Made by a program: the position numbers and the translations under genes. A stretch of 38,695 nt of DNA from an uncultured Prevotellaceae bacterium (GTDB lineage: Bacteria; Bacteroidota; Bacteroidia; Bacteroidales; Bacteroidaceae). This document shows positions 28,354 through 37,205 of this stretch, piece after piece. The notes below the pieces were generated by a model that did not search any database, was not told the origin of the DNA, and worked only from the letters and a program-made list of their open reading frames with translations. The stretch spans positions 1 to 38,695 of the forward strand of contig CAMOPD010000003.1 in assembly GCA_946622085.1 (NCBI GenBank), read 5' to 3'. The first letter of the stretch is position 1, and each line of letters opens with the position of its first letter.

Positions 28354-28784
28354 ACGAAACTGCCAGAACAGACAAATGGCTATGGGCAGCGCGCATCTTC
28401 AAGACGCGCTCCATAGCTGCCGACGCCTGCAAGAACGGACGCGTCAGCATCAACGGCGTGAACGTGAAGCCCAGCCGCCCGCTGAAGGCCGGCGAAGTGG
28501 TGAGCGTGAAGAAGCCGCCCATCACCTACTCGTTTCGCGTGCTGAAATGCATAGAGCAGCGCGTGGGCGCCAAACTGCTGCCGGAAATCTATGAGAACGT
28601 CACCGACCCGAAGCAGTATGAGCTGCTGGAGATGAGCCGCATCAGCGGATTCGTTGACCGCGCAAGGGGCACAGGACGCCCCACGAAGAAGGAGCGCCGC
28701 GCCATCGACCACTTTGTAGACCCTGCCCTCTTCGGCTTCGACGATGACGACGACATGTTTGACTACGATGACGACATTGAATAA
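28350..28784 (+). CDS. S4-domain RNA-binding protein (HslR-like, heat shock protein 15 family)
   Basis: [59 protein letters not shown] overlap with pth; acidic tail. Confidence 0.92.
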   Translation: MNETARTDKWLWAARIFKTRSIAADACKNGRVSINGVNVKPSRPLKAGEVVSVKKPPITYSFRVLKCIEQRVGAKLLPEIYENVTDPKQYELLEMSRISGFVDRARGTGRPTKKERRAIDHFVDPALFGFDDDDDMFDYDDDIE

Positions 28785-28806
28785 AAGCTTAATAGTTGAG
28801 AAAAAA

Positions 28807-29376
28807 ATGATAAACCTCGCCATTTTTGTTTCGGGCGGCGGAACCAACCTTGAGAACATCATCCGCCACTTTGCTCCCAACCCCGACGTGCGCATTGCCC
28901 TCGTGCTGAGCAACAGGGCCGACGCCTATGCGTTGGTGCGCGCCAAACGCCACCACGTGCCCAGCGTCGTCGTGCCGCGCGCTGACTTTGCCCGGGAAGA
29001 GATACTCATGCCGCTGATGAGGCAATACGACATCGACTTCATCGTGCTGGCGGGATTCCTGCTCATGGCTCCCGACTTCCTCATCGATGCCTATCCGCGG
29101 CGCATCATCAACATCCACCCCGCCCTGCTGCCCAAATACGGCGGCAAGGGCATGTATGGGCACCACGTGCACGAGGCCGTGAAGGCCGCCGGGGAGAAGG
29201 AAACGGGGATGACAGTGCACTACGTGAGCAACGTGTGCGACGGCGGAGAAATCATCGCCCAGTTTGCCACTCCCCTTTCGCCCGACGACACGCCCGACGA
29301 CATTGCCGCCAAGGAGCACGTGCTCGAACAGAAATATTTCCCACAAGTGATAGAACAGCTGCTCAACGAGCTGTAA
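28807..29376 (+). CDS. purN: Phosphoribosylglycinamide formyltransferase
   Basis: NLAIFVSGGGTNLENIIRHF...DFIVLAGFLLMAPDFLIDAYPRRIINIHPALLPKYGGKGMYGHHVHEAV. ATG at 28807 preferred. Confidence 0.96.
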   Translation: MINLAIFVSGGGTNLENIIRHFAPNPDVRIALVLSNRADAYALVRAKRHHVPSVVVPRADFAREEILMPLMRQYDIDFIVLAGFLLMAPDFLIDAYPRRIINIHPALLPKYGGKGMYGHHVHEAVKAAGEKETGMTVHYVSNVCDGGEIIAQFATPLSPDDTPDDIAAKEHVLEQKYFPQVIEQLLNEL

Positions 29377-29378
29377 GC

Positions 29379-29469
29379 GTTGTTTTTCGTGGGCGCGTGG
29401 GCGCAATAATAGTATCGAGCGCTCGGAACATATCTCGCACCTTCGCACCCACGCACCCACGTAAACAAC
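29379..29469. terminator. Long imperfect hairpin at the purN / outer membrane protein convergent junction
   Basis: GTTGTTTTTCGTGGGCGCGTGGGCGC vs GCACCCACGCACCCACGTAAACAAC; residual C/A positions become G.U on the - strand transcript. Confidence 0.6.
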
Positions 29470-29494
29470 ACCCCCAAAGATAAAGAGAGAGAGA

Positions 29495-29554
29495 AAGGCC
29501 GGACTCTGCTCTTCCGCCCCCAACATGGTGGGGCGAGAGAGAGAGTCCGGCCTT
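29495..29554. terminator. Bipartite hairpin at the same convergent junction
   Basis: AAGGCCGGACTCT/AGAGTCCGGCCTT (13 bp) outside, CGCCCC/GGGGCG inside. Confidence 0.75.
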
Positions 29555-29582
29555 AATGCGTATGCGGAATTCTTGTGTTGGT

Positions 29583-32561
29583 CTAATCGATCATCATGGG
29601 GCCGCCGAAGCCTCCGCGCGGACGACCGCCGCCAAAGCCTCCTCCTGGGCGTCCGCCACCAGGCCTGCCACCTCCCCAGCCGCCACGGCCGCCGGGTCCG
29701 CCAGGTCCGCCGAAGCCCTGTCCCTGGCCTTGCTTATGGCGCCCGCCAAAGGAGTTGAGCCGGTAGATGACGTGCAGCATGACGTAGGAGTTGATGGAGT
29801 TGTAGCGCGTTTCGCTGCTCATATCGGCGGTCACCGAATTGCTGATGTTGCTGCGGTTGTGCAGTATGTCGTAGAACTGCAGCGAGAGTGTCAGCGCATT
29901 GCCCTTGAGGAAACTCTGGCTTATCTGCGCGTTCCACACCAGCTCGTTGGTGTTCATGCTCCTGTCGTTGTAGCCGCGCCGGCTCTGGTTGTGCAGGTCG
30001 GTCGAGATGGACGTACCCCAGGGTGCAAAGATGTTGAGTGAGCCTCCGTAGGAGAACATCCACGTGTCGAGATTGTCGACGGCCTGCAGCAGGTTCTTCG
30101 AATGGTTGTAGTTGAACATGCCGTCGGCAGCAATCTCAAACCAGTCCTTGCGGAAGCTTGCCTGCAGACGGTCCATGATCATGTCGGAGCGCGTGGTGTT
30201 CACCACCGACTCCTTGCCCTGCGCCAGATAGTTCACGTTGTTGCTGTGGTTGAGCATGGCAAAGTTGTTCACGTTCCACACGCCGGCCGAATCGATGGAG
30301 AAGTTGTACATCATTCCCAGGGCGGCGTTCCAGTTGCCGTTGATGTTCTCCGGGCGGATGGTTTTCTGGCCCGTATCCCTGTCATAGTAGGTTTTGTTTC
30401 CTATGCTGTTGCGGGTGTTGTTGTAGTTGGCAAAGGTCATGATGCTCTGCTGATGGCTTTGAATATAGTTGTTGTAGCGCAGTTCAAAGCGGTTGGTGAA
30501 CGAAGGCTTCAGTCCCGGATTACCCATTCTGACGCTCATCGGATTGCTGTCGTCCACGATGTCGAGCAGGTCGGTCATCGACGGCTGCGACGTGGTGCCC
30601 CGATACTGTGCGCGCAGTTCGCTCATGGGGTTGAACTTGTAGCGGAAGTCGAGCGTGGGGGTGAGGTTCACCACGTTGCGCGTGGTGTCGGTGTGTATGC
30701 CCAGGTATTCCTGCTTGAAGTTGGTCTTCTGCGGTTGCAGCATGCCACCGATGTTGAGCTGATACTTCGTGTCGATGATGCGCAGCATCAGGTTCACCTC
30801 GTGAATGTAGTTGCTGTATTCAGAGAATCGGCTCAGGTCGTCGTCGAGATAGTTCTGCAGCGGATGGGTGAGCAGGCCGAGGAAGCTGTCCCATCCGCGA
30901 TACTTGAAGCCCAGACCGTCGAAGGCGCTGACGTTTCCGAAGTCGTAGGTAGAACGGTCGCTCTTGTTGTAGTTGTAGCGGAAGCGATAGCTCAGCTGCA
31001 GGAATCCGCCCTTGAAGATGGGCTCGCTGTAGGTGGTCAGCAGTGAGTAGCTCCAGGTCTTGGTGGGCGTGACGCTGTAGCGGTTGGTGTAGAACGTGGA
31101 GTCGTTGCCAAAGCGGTCTTGCTGCTGATAGAGCGTGGTGTGGGCCGACGAGAGGTTCTTGCCGTCGGTGTCGCTATAGCTGAAGTCGCCGCGCAGGGTG
31201 ACGTTGCGCCCCTTCTTGCCCAGCTTGCGGTTGTATTGCAGCATGGCTCCCGCCGACTTTCCGTCGCTGTAGCTGATGGAGCCGTTGTCGGCATTGTTCA
31301 CGAGCACGCCTTTCTCCTTGAGCGTGGTGAGCTGGCCCAGCGGGTCGTCTACGTAGAGATAGGGATTGTCGTTGAAGGTGGCCGAGGTGGACGTGTTGGT
31401 GCCGTCGCTCTTGGTGATGCGGAAGTTGGGTCGGAACATCACGTTCGTCATCGAGTCGGGCTTCCACTCCAGTCGCATCTGGGCGTTGAAGTTGGTGTTG
31501 CGACTGTTCTGCTGGGTGATGCTATTCTCATAGGAGACGTTGTTCAGATTGAATCTGCTCACCGACTGTATGGTGTGGGTGTCGTTGTCGCGTCGGTTCC
31601 AGCGCACGCTTCCGTCAATCTCCAGCTTGTCGGAGAGATGGTTGTAGTTCAGGGCGCCCATTTTGTGGGTGTTCAGTCCTTGCTGGCCGCCGAATCGTCC
31701 GCCGCCACCGCCGCCGGGGAATCCCTGGTTGCCCGTGTTGTTGGCATTGATGAAGGCCATGTAGCGGTCGCTGTCGGTGAAATAAGAGCCCATCAGTCTC
31801 AGGGCGTAGCGGTCGTGCGTGCCTATGCCGATGTCGTTGTTGGTGAATTTTCCGCGGTTCATGCCGGGCTTGATGCCGAAGTCGAGCACGGTCTCCTCCT
31901 CGCCGTCGTCAATGCCGGTGATGCGTGCCAGGTCGCTTTTCTCCTGATACGAGCGTATGTTGTTCACAATGTCAACGGGCAGATTCTTCAGCGCCGTCTC
32001 GGTGTCGCCGGTCATGAATTCCTTGCCGTCAACCTTGATTTTCTTCACTTCGCGGCCGTTGATGGTGATTTTCCCGTCGTCGCTCACCTGCGCTCCGGGG
32101 AGCTTCTTCACCAGCTCTTCCACCACCGAGCCTTCGGGTGTGCGATAGGCGGCTGCATTATATACAAAGGTGTCGGCCTTCACCGTCACCTTGGCGGCCG
32201 TTCCCGTGGCGGTGACGCCTTTCAGCATGATGGCGTCGGGCTGCATCGTCAGCGTGCCCATGCTGACATCCTTGCCGGCCGACACGGTGACACTTTTCAC
32301 CAGGTTCTTATATCCCACGCTGGTCATCTTCAGCAGATAGCGGCCTGTGGCGGGAGCTTCGAGCGAGAACACACCGTCTTCGTTGGACAATGCACCAACG
32401 ACGAAGGTGCTGTCGGTCTTCAACAACTGCACCGTCACCTGCATAACAGCTTCTTTCGTGTCATGATCTACTATTTTTCCAGAAATCTTTCTACCTTGAG
32501 CATGTGTCAACACCGACACAAACAAAAGTAACGCAAGCAAAATCCATTTATTAGAGCGCAT
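29583..32561 (-). CDS. TonB-dependent-receptor-like outer membrane protein with carboxypeptidase-regulatory-like N-terminal domain and Gly-rich C-terminal tail
   Basis: Signal MRSNKWILLALLLFVSVLTHAQ; ISGKIVDHDTKEAVMQVTVQLLKTD; plug-like GSVVEELVKKLPGAQVSDDGKITINGREVKKIKVDGKEFMTGD; long beta-barrel. Start moved from 32753 to 32561 because the extension reads through the repeat. Confidence 0.9.
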   Translation of the reverse strand: MRSNKWILLALLLFVSVLTHAQGRKISGKIVDHDTKEAVMQVTVQLLKTDSTFVVGALSNEDGVFSLEAPATGRYLLKMTSVGYKNLVKSVTVSAGKDVSMGTLTMQPDAIMLKGVTATGTAAKVTVKADTFVYNAAAYRTPEGSVVEELVKKLPGAQVSDDGKITINGREVKKIKVDGKEFMTGDTETALKNLPVDIVNNIRSYQEKSDLARITGIDDGEEETVLDFGIKPGMNRGKFTNNDIGIGTHDRYALRLMGSYFTDSDRYMAFINANNTGNQGFPGGGGGGRFGGQQGLNTHKMGALNYNHLSDKLEIDGSVRWNRRDNDTHTIQSVSRFNLNNVSYENSITQQNSRNTNFNAQMRLEWKPDSMTNVMFRPNFRITKSDGTNTSTSATFNDNPYLYVDDPLGQLTTLKEKGVLVNNADNGSISYSDGKSAGAMLQYNRKLGKKGRNVTLRGDFSYSDTDGKNLSSAHTTLYQQQDRFGNDSTFYTNRYSVTPTKTWSYSLLTTYSEPIFKGGFLQLSYRFRYNYNKSDRSTYDFGNVSAFDGLGFKYRGWDSFLGLLTHPLQNYLDDDLSRFSEYSNYIHEVNLMLRIIDTKYQLNIGGMLQPQKTNFKQEYLGIHTDTTRNVVNLTPTLDFRYKFNPMSELRAQYRGTTSQPSMTDLLDIVDDSNPMSVRMGNPGLKPSFTNRFELRYNNYIQSHQQSIMTFANYNNTRNSIGNKTYYDRDTGQKTIRPENINGNWNAALGMMYNFSIDSAGVWNVNNFAMLNHSNNVNYLAQGKESVVNTTRSDMIMDRLQASFRKDWFEIAADGMFNYNHSKNLLQAVDNLDTWMFSYGGSLNIFAPWGTSISTDLHNQSRRGYNDRSMNTNELVWNAQISQSFLKGNALTLSLQFYDILHNRSNISNSVTADMSSETRYNSINSYVMLHVIYRLNSFGGRHKQGQGQGFGGPGGPGGRGGWGGGRPGGGRPGGGFGGGRPRGGFGGPMMID

Positions 32562-32707
32562 AGAATGAATAAAAATAAATAATTGTGATTGTATATTTTC
32601 TCTTTTAGACGCTCTGAGTCCCACATGGTTTAACGGGGCAAGGAAAAAAATCGGGCGCCAGGGGGAGAACCGCCGAATGACGTGCCCGCAACCCGTAATC
32701 ACGCCAC

Positions 32708-32807
32708 TTGCTGTCTGTTGACTTAAGTCAATAGATCTGTTGACTCCAGTCAACAGGTGCGTTGACTTAAGTCAACAGGTGCGTTGACTCCAGTCAACAG
32801 ACAGCAA
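32708..32807 (-). repeat. 100-bp composite palindromic element, copy 2 (inverted relative to copy 1)
   Basis: Exact reverse complement of 5117-5216 over 100 bp; palindromes at 32718, 32740, 32762 and 32784. Confidence 0.97.
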
Positions 32808-32942
32808 ATGGCTTGATTAAGCCCTGCAAAGGGCGTCGTCTGACCCAGCAGAATGGCGAGTAACAGAGATGAAAACCGTGAGAATTGCGAGCCAGATGCC
32901 AAAGAAAATGGGTTTTCGTTTTGTGTTCCAATCAGTTATTCG

Positions 32943-32950
32943 TATCTTTG
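32943..32950 (+). promoter_or_regulatory. -7 box TATCTTTG for aroB
   Basis: CGTATCTTTGCAG about 70 nt upstream of ATG 33019. Confidence 0.6.
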
Positions 32951-33018
32951 CAGCCGAGAAAGATTGTAAAGGAAGGCTGCCATCCCCTGGGAGCAGCAGC
33001 GGAAACGTTAGTATTATT

Positions 33019-34074
33019 ATGAGTATGGAACAGAGAATTATTATTTCAAAAAACTTGCAACAGGAATTGGCCACGGCCATTTCCGAATGCGAGCACGACC
33101 GCTTGTTTGTGCTCGTAGACGAGACCACGCGCCAGGCGTGCTGGCCCCTGCTACGGCATTTCCTCTGTCTGAAGACCGCTGAACTCATCACCATCGGTGC
33201 TTCCGACACCAACAAGACGCTGCCAACCACAGCCCACGTGTGGCAGTCGCTCAGCCAAGGAGGAGCCACACGCCACTCGCTGCTCATCAATCTGGGCGGC
33301 GGCATGGTGACCGACCTGGGCGGTTTCGCGGCTTCTACGTTCAAGCGCGGCATCGACTTCATCAACATTCCCACCACGCTGCTGGCCATGGTCGACGCGA
33401 GTGTGGGGGGAAAAACCGGCATCAACTTCGAGGGACTGAAAAACGAAATCGGCGTGTTCAGCGAGCCCCGCTTCGTCATTCTCAGCACGCAGTTCCTGCA
33501 GACTCTCGACCATGAGAACCTCTGTTCAGGCTATGCCGAGATGCTGAAGCACGGACTGATAAGCAACGACACCATGTGGGCCGAGCTGCTCAACTTCAAC
33601 CTGGCCGAGCCCCACTTCGGCCAACTGCAGCAGATGGTGGCCGACTCAGTGAAAGTGAAGGAAAACATCGTGGAAGCCGACCCCCGCGAGAAGGGCATCA
33701 GAAAGGCACTCAACCTGGGCCATACCTTCGGACACGCCTTCGAGTCGATGGCCATGCGCCAGGGCCAGCCCGTGCTCCACGGCTATGCCGTGGCCTGGGG
33801 AATAGTATGCGAACTCTTTCTCAGTGCTGTCAAGACGGCTTTCCCCACTCAGCGCATGCGGCAGACCGTGGGATTCATCCGCCAGCACTATGGCCAACCG
33901 AACATCACGTGCGACGACTATCCCGAACTGCTTGAACTGATGCGCCACGACAAGAAGAACATCGGCAACAGCATCAACTTCACCCTGCTGGGCGATATTG
34001 GCGACATACGCATCAACCAGACAGCCACCGAAGAGGAAATAAAGGAAGCCCTCGACTTCATTCGCGAGGGATAA
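33019..34074 (+). CDS. aroB: 3-dehydroquinate synthase
   Basis: LINLGGGMVTDLGGFAASTFKRGIDFINIPTTLLAMVDASVGGKTGINFEGLKNEIGVF...LNLGHTFGHAFE. Start at MSMEQ. Confidence 0.96.
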   Translation: MSMEQRIIISKNLQQELATAISECEHDRLFVLVDETTRQACWPLLRHFLCLKTAELITIGASDTNKTLPTTAHVWQSLSQGGATRHSLLINLGGGMVTDLGGFAASTFKRGIDFINIPTTLLAMVDASVGGKTGINFEGLKNEIGVFSEPRFVILSTQFLQTLDHENLCSGYAEMLKHGLISNDTMWAELLNFNLAEPHFGQLQQMVADSVKVKENIVEADPREKGIRKALNLGHTFGHAFESMAMRQGQPVLHGYAVAWGIVCELFLSAVKTAFPTQRMRQTVGFIRQHYGQPNITCDDYPELLELMRHDKKNIGNSINFTLLGDIGDIRINQTATEEEIKEALDFIREG

Positions 34075-34113
34075 TTTCAGGAATACAAGTTTCTCACGTC
34101 AGAGAAGACAAGA

Positions 34114-34190
34114 AGTAAAGGGAGTATGCGTTTTTTGGGGTTCCGTATTCATGAACGAACGGAAAGCCCAAAACGCTTACTCCCTTTACT
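34114..34190. terminator. Very long bipartite hairpin between aroB and menE
   Basis: AGTAAAGGGAGTATGCGTTTT (34114) vs AAAACGCTTACTCCCTTTACT (ends 34190): 21 positions, one mismatch; inner TTGGG/CCCAA and TTCCGT/ACGGAA. Confidence 0.78.
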
Positions 34191-34192
34191 CC

Positions 34193-35158
34193 TTACTCCC
34201 CTCTCAATTTCTCCGCCATGCTTTCAGCTTCAGCTCTTGCAGGTTTGCCGGTGCCCGTCAGCGGAATGCTGCTGACGGTGAAGACGAGCCGTGGCTGCCA
34301 ATACCTGGGAAGCACCTGCCGACAGACGGCAGCTGCAGCGTTGGCATCATCCTCGGTGAGCAACACCACCACTTGGCCAAACTTGGCGTCACGCGCGCGC
34401 GTAATAATAAAAGGAAGGGGGAGATGGGGACGCAACAGCCGCTCCACCTCTTCGGCCTGTATCTTGATGCCCCCCGAACAAATCACGTTGTCGCGTCGCC
34501 CCAGGATGCGGAAGCGACGGCCGTCAATCTCGGCCATGTCATGGGTCAGCAGCGGTCCTTCGTGAACGGCAGGCGCATTGACAATGAGGCACTGATCGTC
34601 GGAAAGACTGACGTCCACGCCCTCGAAGGGGGTGTACCACTCGGTGGCCTGCTGCCCGTTGAGCCTACGCATGGCAATGTGTGAGAGCGTCTCGGTCATG
34701 CCATAGGTGCTCCAGATGTGGTTGGGAAGCGTCTGCAGTTCTGCAGCCAAGGCATCGTCGATGGCCCCGCCACCGATAATGAGATGGCGCACCTGCATGA
34801 GCCGCTCGCGCCCGGCCTCGTCGTGCAGCAGATTCCACACCTGCATGGGCACCATGGCAGCAAAGTCTACGTGGCCTTCCCAATGGGGAAGGCCGCTCGG
34901 CGCAATGGCCACGAGCCGCAGCCCCCAGGTGAGCGCCCTGACCACCATCATTTTTCCGGCTATATAGTCGAGCGGCATGCAGAGCAGGGCCGTGTCGCCC
35001 GCACGGAGCCCGAGAAAGGCGCACGTGATGCGTGCCGATGCCTCCATGCGCCGCTTCTCCACCCACATCGGCTTGGGCTGCCCCGTAGAGCCGCTGGTGC
35101 GTACCAGGACGTGGTCGCCAGGAGCATTCCACTCTTCAAGAAAATCCTCAAGCGTCAT
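34193..35158 (-). CDS. menE: o-succinylbenzoate--CoA ligase (AMP-forming)
   Basis: VRTSGSTGQPKPMWV (AMP-binding), STYGMTETLSHIA, GRRDNVICSGGIKIQAEEVE; follows menC. Start 35158 gives an ATGA overlap. Confidence 0.92.
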   Translation of the reverse strand: MTLEDFLEEWNAPGDHVLVRTSGSTGQPKPMWVEKRRMEASARITCAFLGLRAGDTALLCMPLDYIAGKMMVVRALTWGLRLVAIAPSGLPHWEGHVDFAAMVPMQVWNLLHDEAGRERLMQVRHLIIGGGAIDDALAAELQTLPNHIWSTYGMTETLSHIAMRRLNGQQATEWYTPFEGVDVSLSDDQCLIVNAPAVHEGPLLTHDMAEIDGRRFRILGRRDNVICSGGIKIQAEEVERLLRPHLPLPFIITRARDAKFGQVVVLLTEDDANAAAAVCRQVLPRYWQPRLVFTVSSIPLTGTGKPARAEAESMAEKLRGE

Positions 35159-36165
35159 CCCATCCACAGTTTGTCTCCGCGAACCTCGAGCGGCATGTCT
35201 ATATTGTCGGTGAACAGCTGTCCTGTGCCCAGGCCCTGAGGCATCGTCAGCCCGTCGCCATAGATGTCGGCACAGAGCTGGGCAATGGCATTGAGTCCCA
35301 CGTTGCTTTCCAGCGCTGAAGTAATCCATGAGCCAATGCCCATGTCGCGGGCAATGCTGACCCACTCACGCGTACCGGCCATGCCTCCATGCAGCGACGG
35401 CTTCAGAATGATGTAGGCTGGGCGTATGATGTTGAGCATCTGGCGCTTGGTGGGCGCATCGTTCACGCCGATGAGCTCCTCGTCGAGCGCAATGGGAAGG
35501 GGCGACTCGCGGCACAAATCGGCCATGTAGGCCCACAGGCCCTGACGGATGGGCTGCTCGATGGAGTGAATGTCATACTGCGAGAGCAATTCGAGCTTAT
35601 AGAGCGCTTCGTCAATGGGGAAGGCGCCGTTGGCATCGAGCCGCAGTTCCACCTCTTGGCGCGAGAAGCGCTGACGTATGCGCTTCACCAAGTCGAGTTC
35701 GCGGTCGAAGTCAATGGCTCCAATCTTCAGTTTCACGCAGCGGAAGCCCTGCTCCAGCTTCTGCTCCATGCGGCTGAGCATCTCCTCGTATGTGCCCATC
35801 CATACCAGTCCGTTGATGGGGATGCCCACCTCACCGCGGCTGAAGGCTGAGGGGAAAAGCTGCTGCCCGCGGTGCAGGCTCAGCATGGCCGTCTCCAGGC
35901 CAAAGAGCATGGAGGGATAGCGTCGCAGTTCTTCGCAGGGGATGCTGCCCGTGCGCTCCACCTCATCGCAGAAACGTCGCAGCACGTCGCCGTAGTTGGG
36001 AATGTCGTCGCAGCTGAGCTGGGGCAAGGGAGCACACTCCCCCACTCCCTGGGCCGGGCCCTCGCTTGCGTGCAGGAGCCATATTTTCCGCTCGGTGTAG
36101 ACTCCGCGGCTGGTGCCGGCGGGCTGGCGGAAGTGGAGCGTCCGCTCCTCAATGTCTATCGTCAT
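35155..36165 (-). CDS. menC: o-succinylbenzoate synthase (enolase superfamily)
   Basis: [27 protein letters not shown]...LRLDANGAF...SIEQPIRQG...[11 protein letters not shown]...[10 protein letters not shown]. Confidence 0.94.
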   Translation of the reverse strand: MTIDIEERTLHFRQPAGTSRGVYTERKIWLLHASEGPAQGVGECAPLPQLSCDDIPNYGDVLRRFCDEVERTGSIPCEELRRYPSMLFGLETAMLSLHRGQQLFPSAFSRGEVGIPINGLVWMGTYEEMLSRMEQKLEQGFRCVKLKIGAIDFDRELDLVKRIRQRFSRQEVELRLDANGAFPIDEALYKLELLSQYDIHSIEQPIRQGLWAYMADLCRESPLPIALDEELIGVNDAPTKRQMLNIIRPAYIILKPSLHGGMAGTREWVSIARDMGIGSWITSALESNVGLNAIAQLCADIYGDGLTMPQGLGTGQLFTDNIDMPLEVRGDKLWMG

Positions 36166-37019
36166 GGTATCTTGGGATATTGGTCAAAGTCGGGTTTGCG
36201 CTTCTCCAGGAAAGCCTTGCCGCCCTCCTGGGCCTCATCGAGGAAATAGTAGAGCATGGTGGCATCGCCGGCCAGCTGCTGAATGCCGGCCTGGCCGTCG
36301 AGCTCGGCGTTCAGTCCGGCCTTGATCATGCGCAGGGCAATGGGGCTGCGCTCCATCATCGTCTCGGCCCAGCCGACGCACTCGTCTTCAAGCTCTCCGA
36401 GCGGCACCACCTTGTTCACCATGCCCATCTGCTCGGCCTCACGGGCAGAATACTGCCGGCAGAGGAACCATATTTCGCGCGCCTTCTTCTGCCCCACGAT
36501 GCGGGCCAGATAGCTGCTGCCGAAGCCTGCGTCGAAGGAGCCCACCTTGGGTCCCGTCTGGCCGAAGATGGCATTCTCTGAGGCGATGGTGAGGTCGCAG
36601 ACCAGATGGAGCACGTGGCCGCCGCCGATGGCATAGCCGTTCACCATGGCAATGACGGGCTTGGGCAGGCGCCTAATCTGCATCTGCACGTCGAGCACGC
36701 TCAGCCTGGGCACGCCCTCCTCGTCGATGTAGCCGCCGCGCCCCTTCACGTGCATGTCGCCACCCGAACAGAAGGCGTGTTTCACCTCTTCCGGCCGCTT
36801 CCCCTCAGGCACGGGCGACATGGCGCCCGTGAGCAGCACCACGCGGATGCGGGCCAGCTCGCGGCAGAGGGCAAACGCCTGGCTCAGCTCCAGCGTGGTC
36901 TTCGGAGTGAAGGCGTTGCGATATTGCGGTCGGTTGATGGTAATCTTGGCTATGCCATTATACTCTTCGAAAAGAATCTCTTCGAACGTTCTGATGTTTT
37001 TCCATTCTCTTGTTGCCAT
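36162..37019 (-). CDS. menB: 1,4-dihydroxy-2-naphthoyl-CoA synthase
   Basis: [119 protein letters not shown]. Confidence 0.97.
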   Translation of the reverse strand: MATREWKNIRTFEEILFEEYNGIAKITINRPQYRNAFTPKTTLELSQAFALCRELARIRVVLLTGAMSPVPEGKRPEEVKHAFCSGGDMHVKGRGGYIDEEGVPRLSVLDVQMQIRRLPKPVIAMVNGYAIGGGHVLHLVCDLTIASENAIFGQTGPKVGSFDAGFGSSYLARIVGQKKAREIWFLCRQYSAREAEQMGMVNKVVPLGELEDECVGWAETMMERSPIALRMIKAGLNAELDGQAGIQQLAGDATMLYYFLDEAQEGGKAFLEKRKPDFDQYPKIP

Positions 37020-37043
37020 AAGTCTTTATTCTTCTTTTTTGCG

Positions 37044-37051
37044 CAAAGATA
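37044..37051 (-). promoter_or_regulatory. -7 box TATCTTTG for menBCE
   Basis: CAAAGATA on + strand, 25 nt upstream of menB. Confidence 0.6.
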
Positions 37052-37149
37052 ATACATTTTTATCGATTATTCTCCTTGCGCCGCTTCTTTCTTCCCCCGG
37101 CTGACGCAAAATAAGGAGAGGCAAACTTGCTTTATTGCCTTTTTTTTCA

Positions 37150-37157
37150 TATCTTTG
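37150..37157 (+). promoter_or_regulatory. -7 box TATCTTTG for the kinase fusion
   Basis: CATATCTTTGCAG upstream of ATG 37206. Confidence 0.6.
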
Positions 37158-37205
37158 CAGAAAACAAAACTACCATTATCCTTCACTTGTAATATCTTTT
37201 TTCCC

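Noticed and set aside
31119-32531. 470-aa + strand ORF opposite the outer membrane protein
   Set aside because: Antisense shadow ORF of a convincing beta-barrel gene.
5217-32707. Genomic island bounded by the inverted repeats
   Set aside because: The interval holds conserved housekeeping genes (pepT, trpS, coaE, nusB, rplY, pth, purN) with no integrase or transposase.
32562-32753. N-terminal extension of the outer membrane protein ORF
   Set aside because: It translates the intergenic region including the 100-bp repeat; a proper signal peptide starts at 32561.
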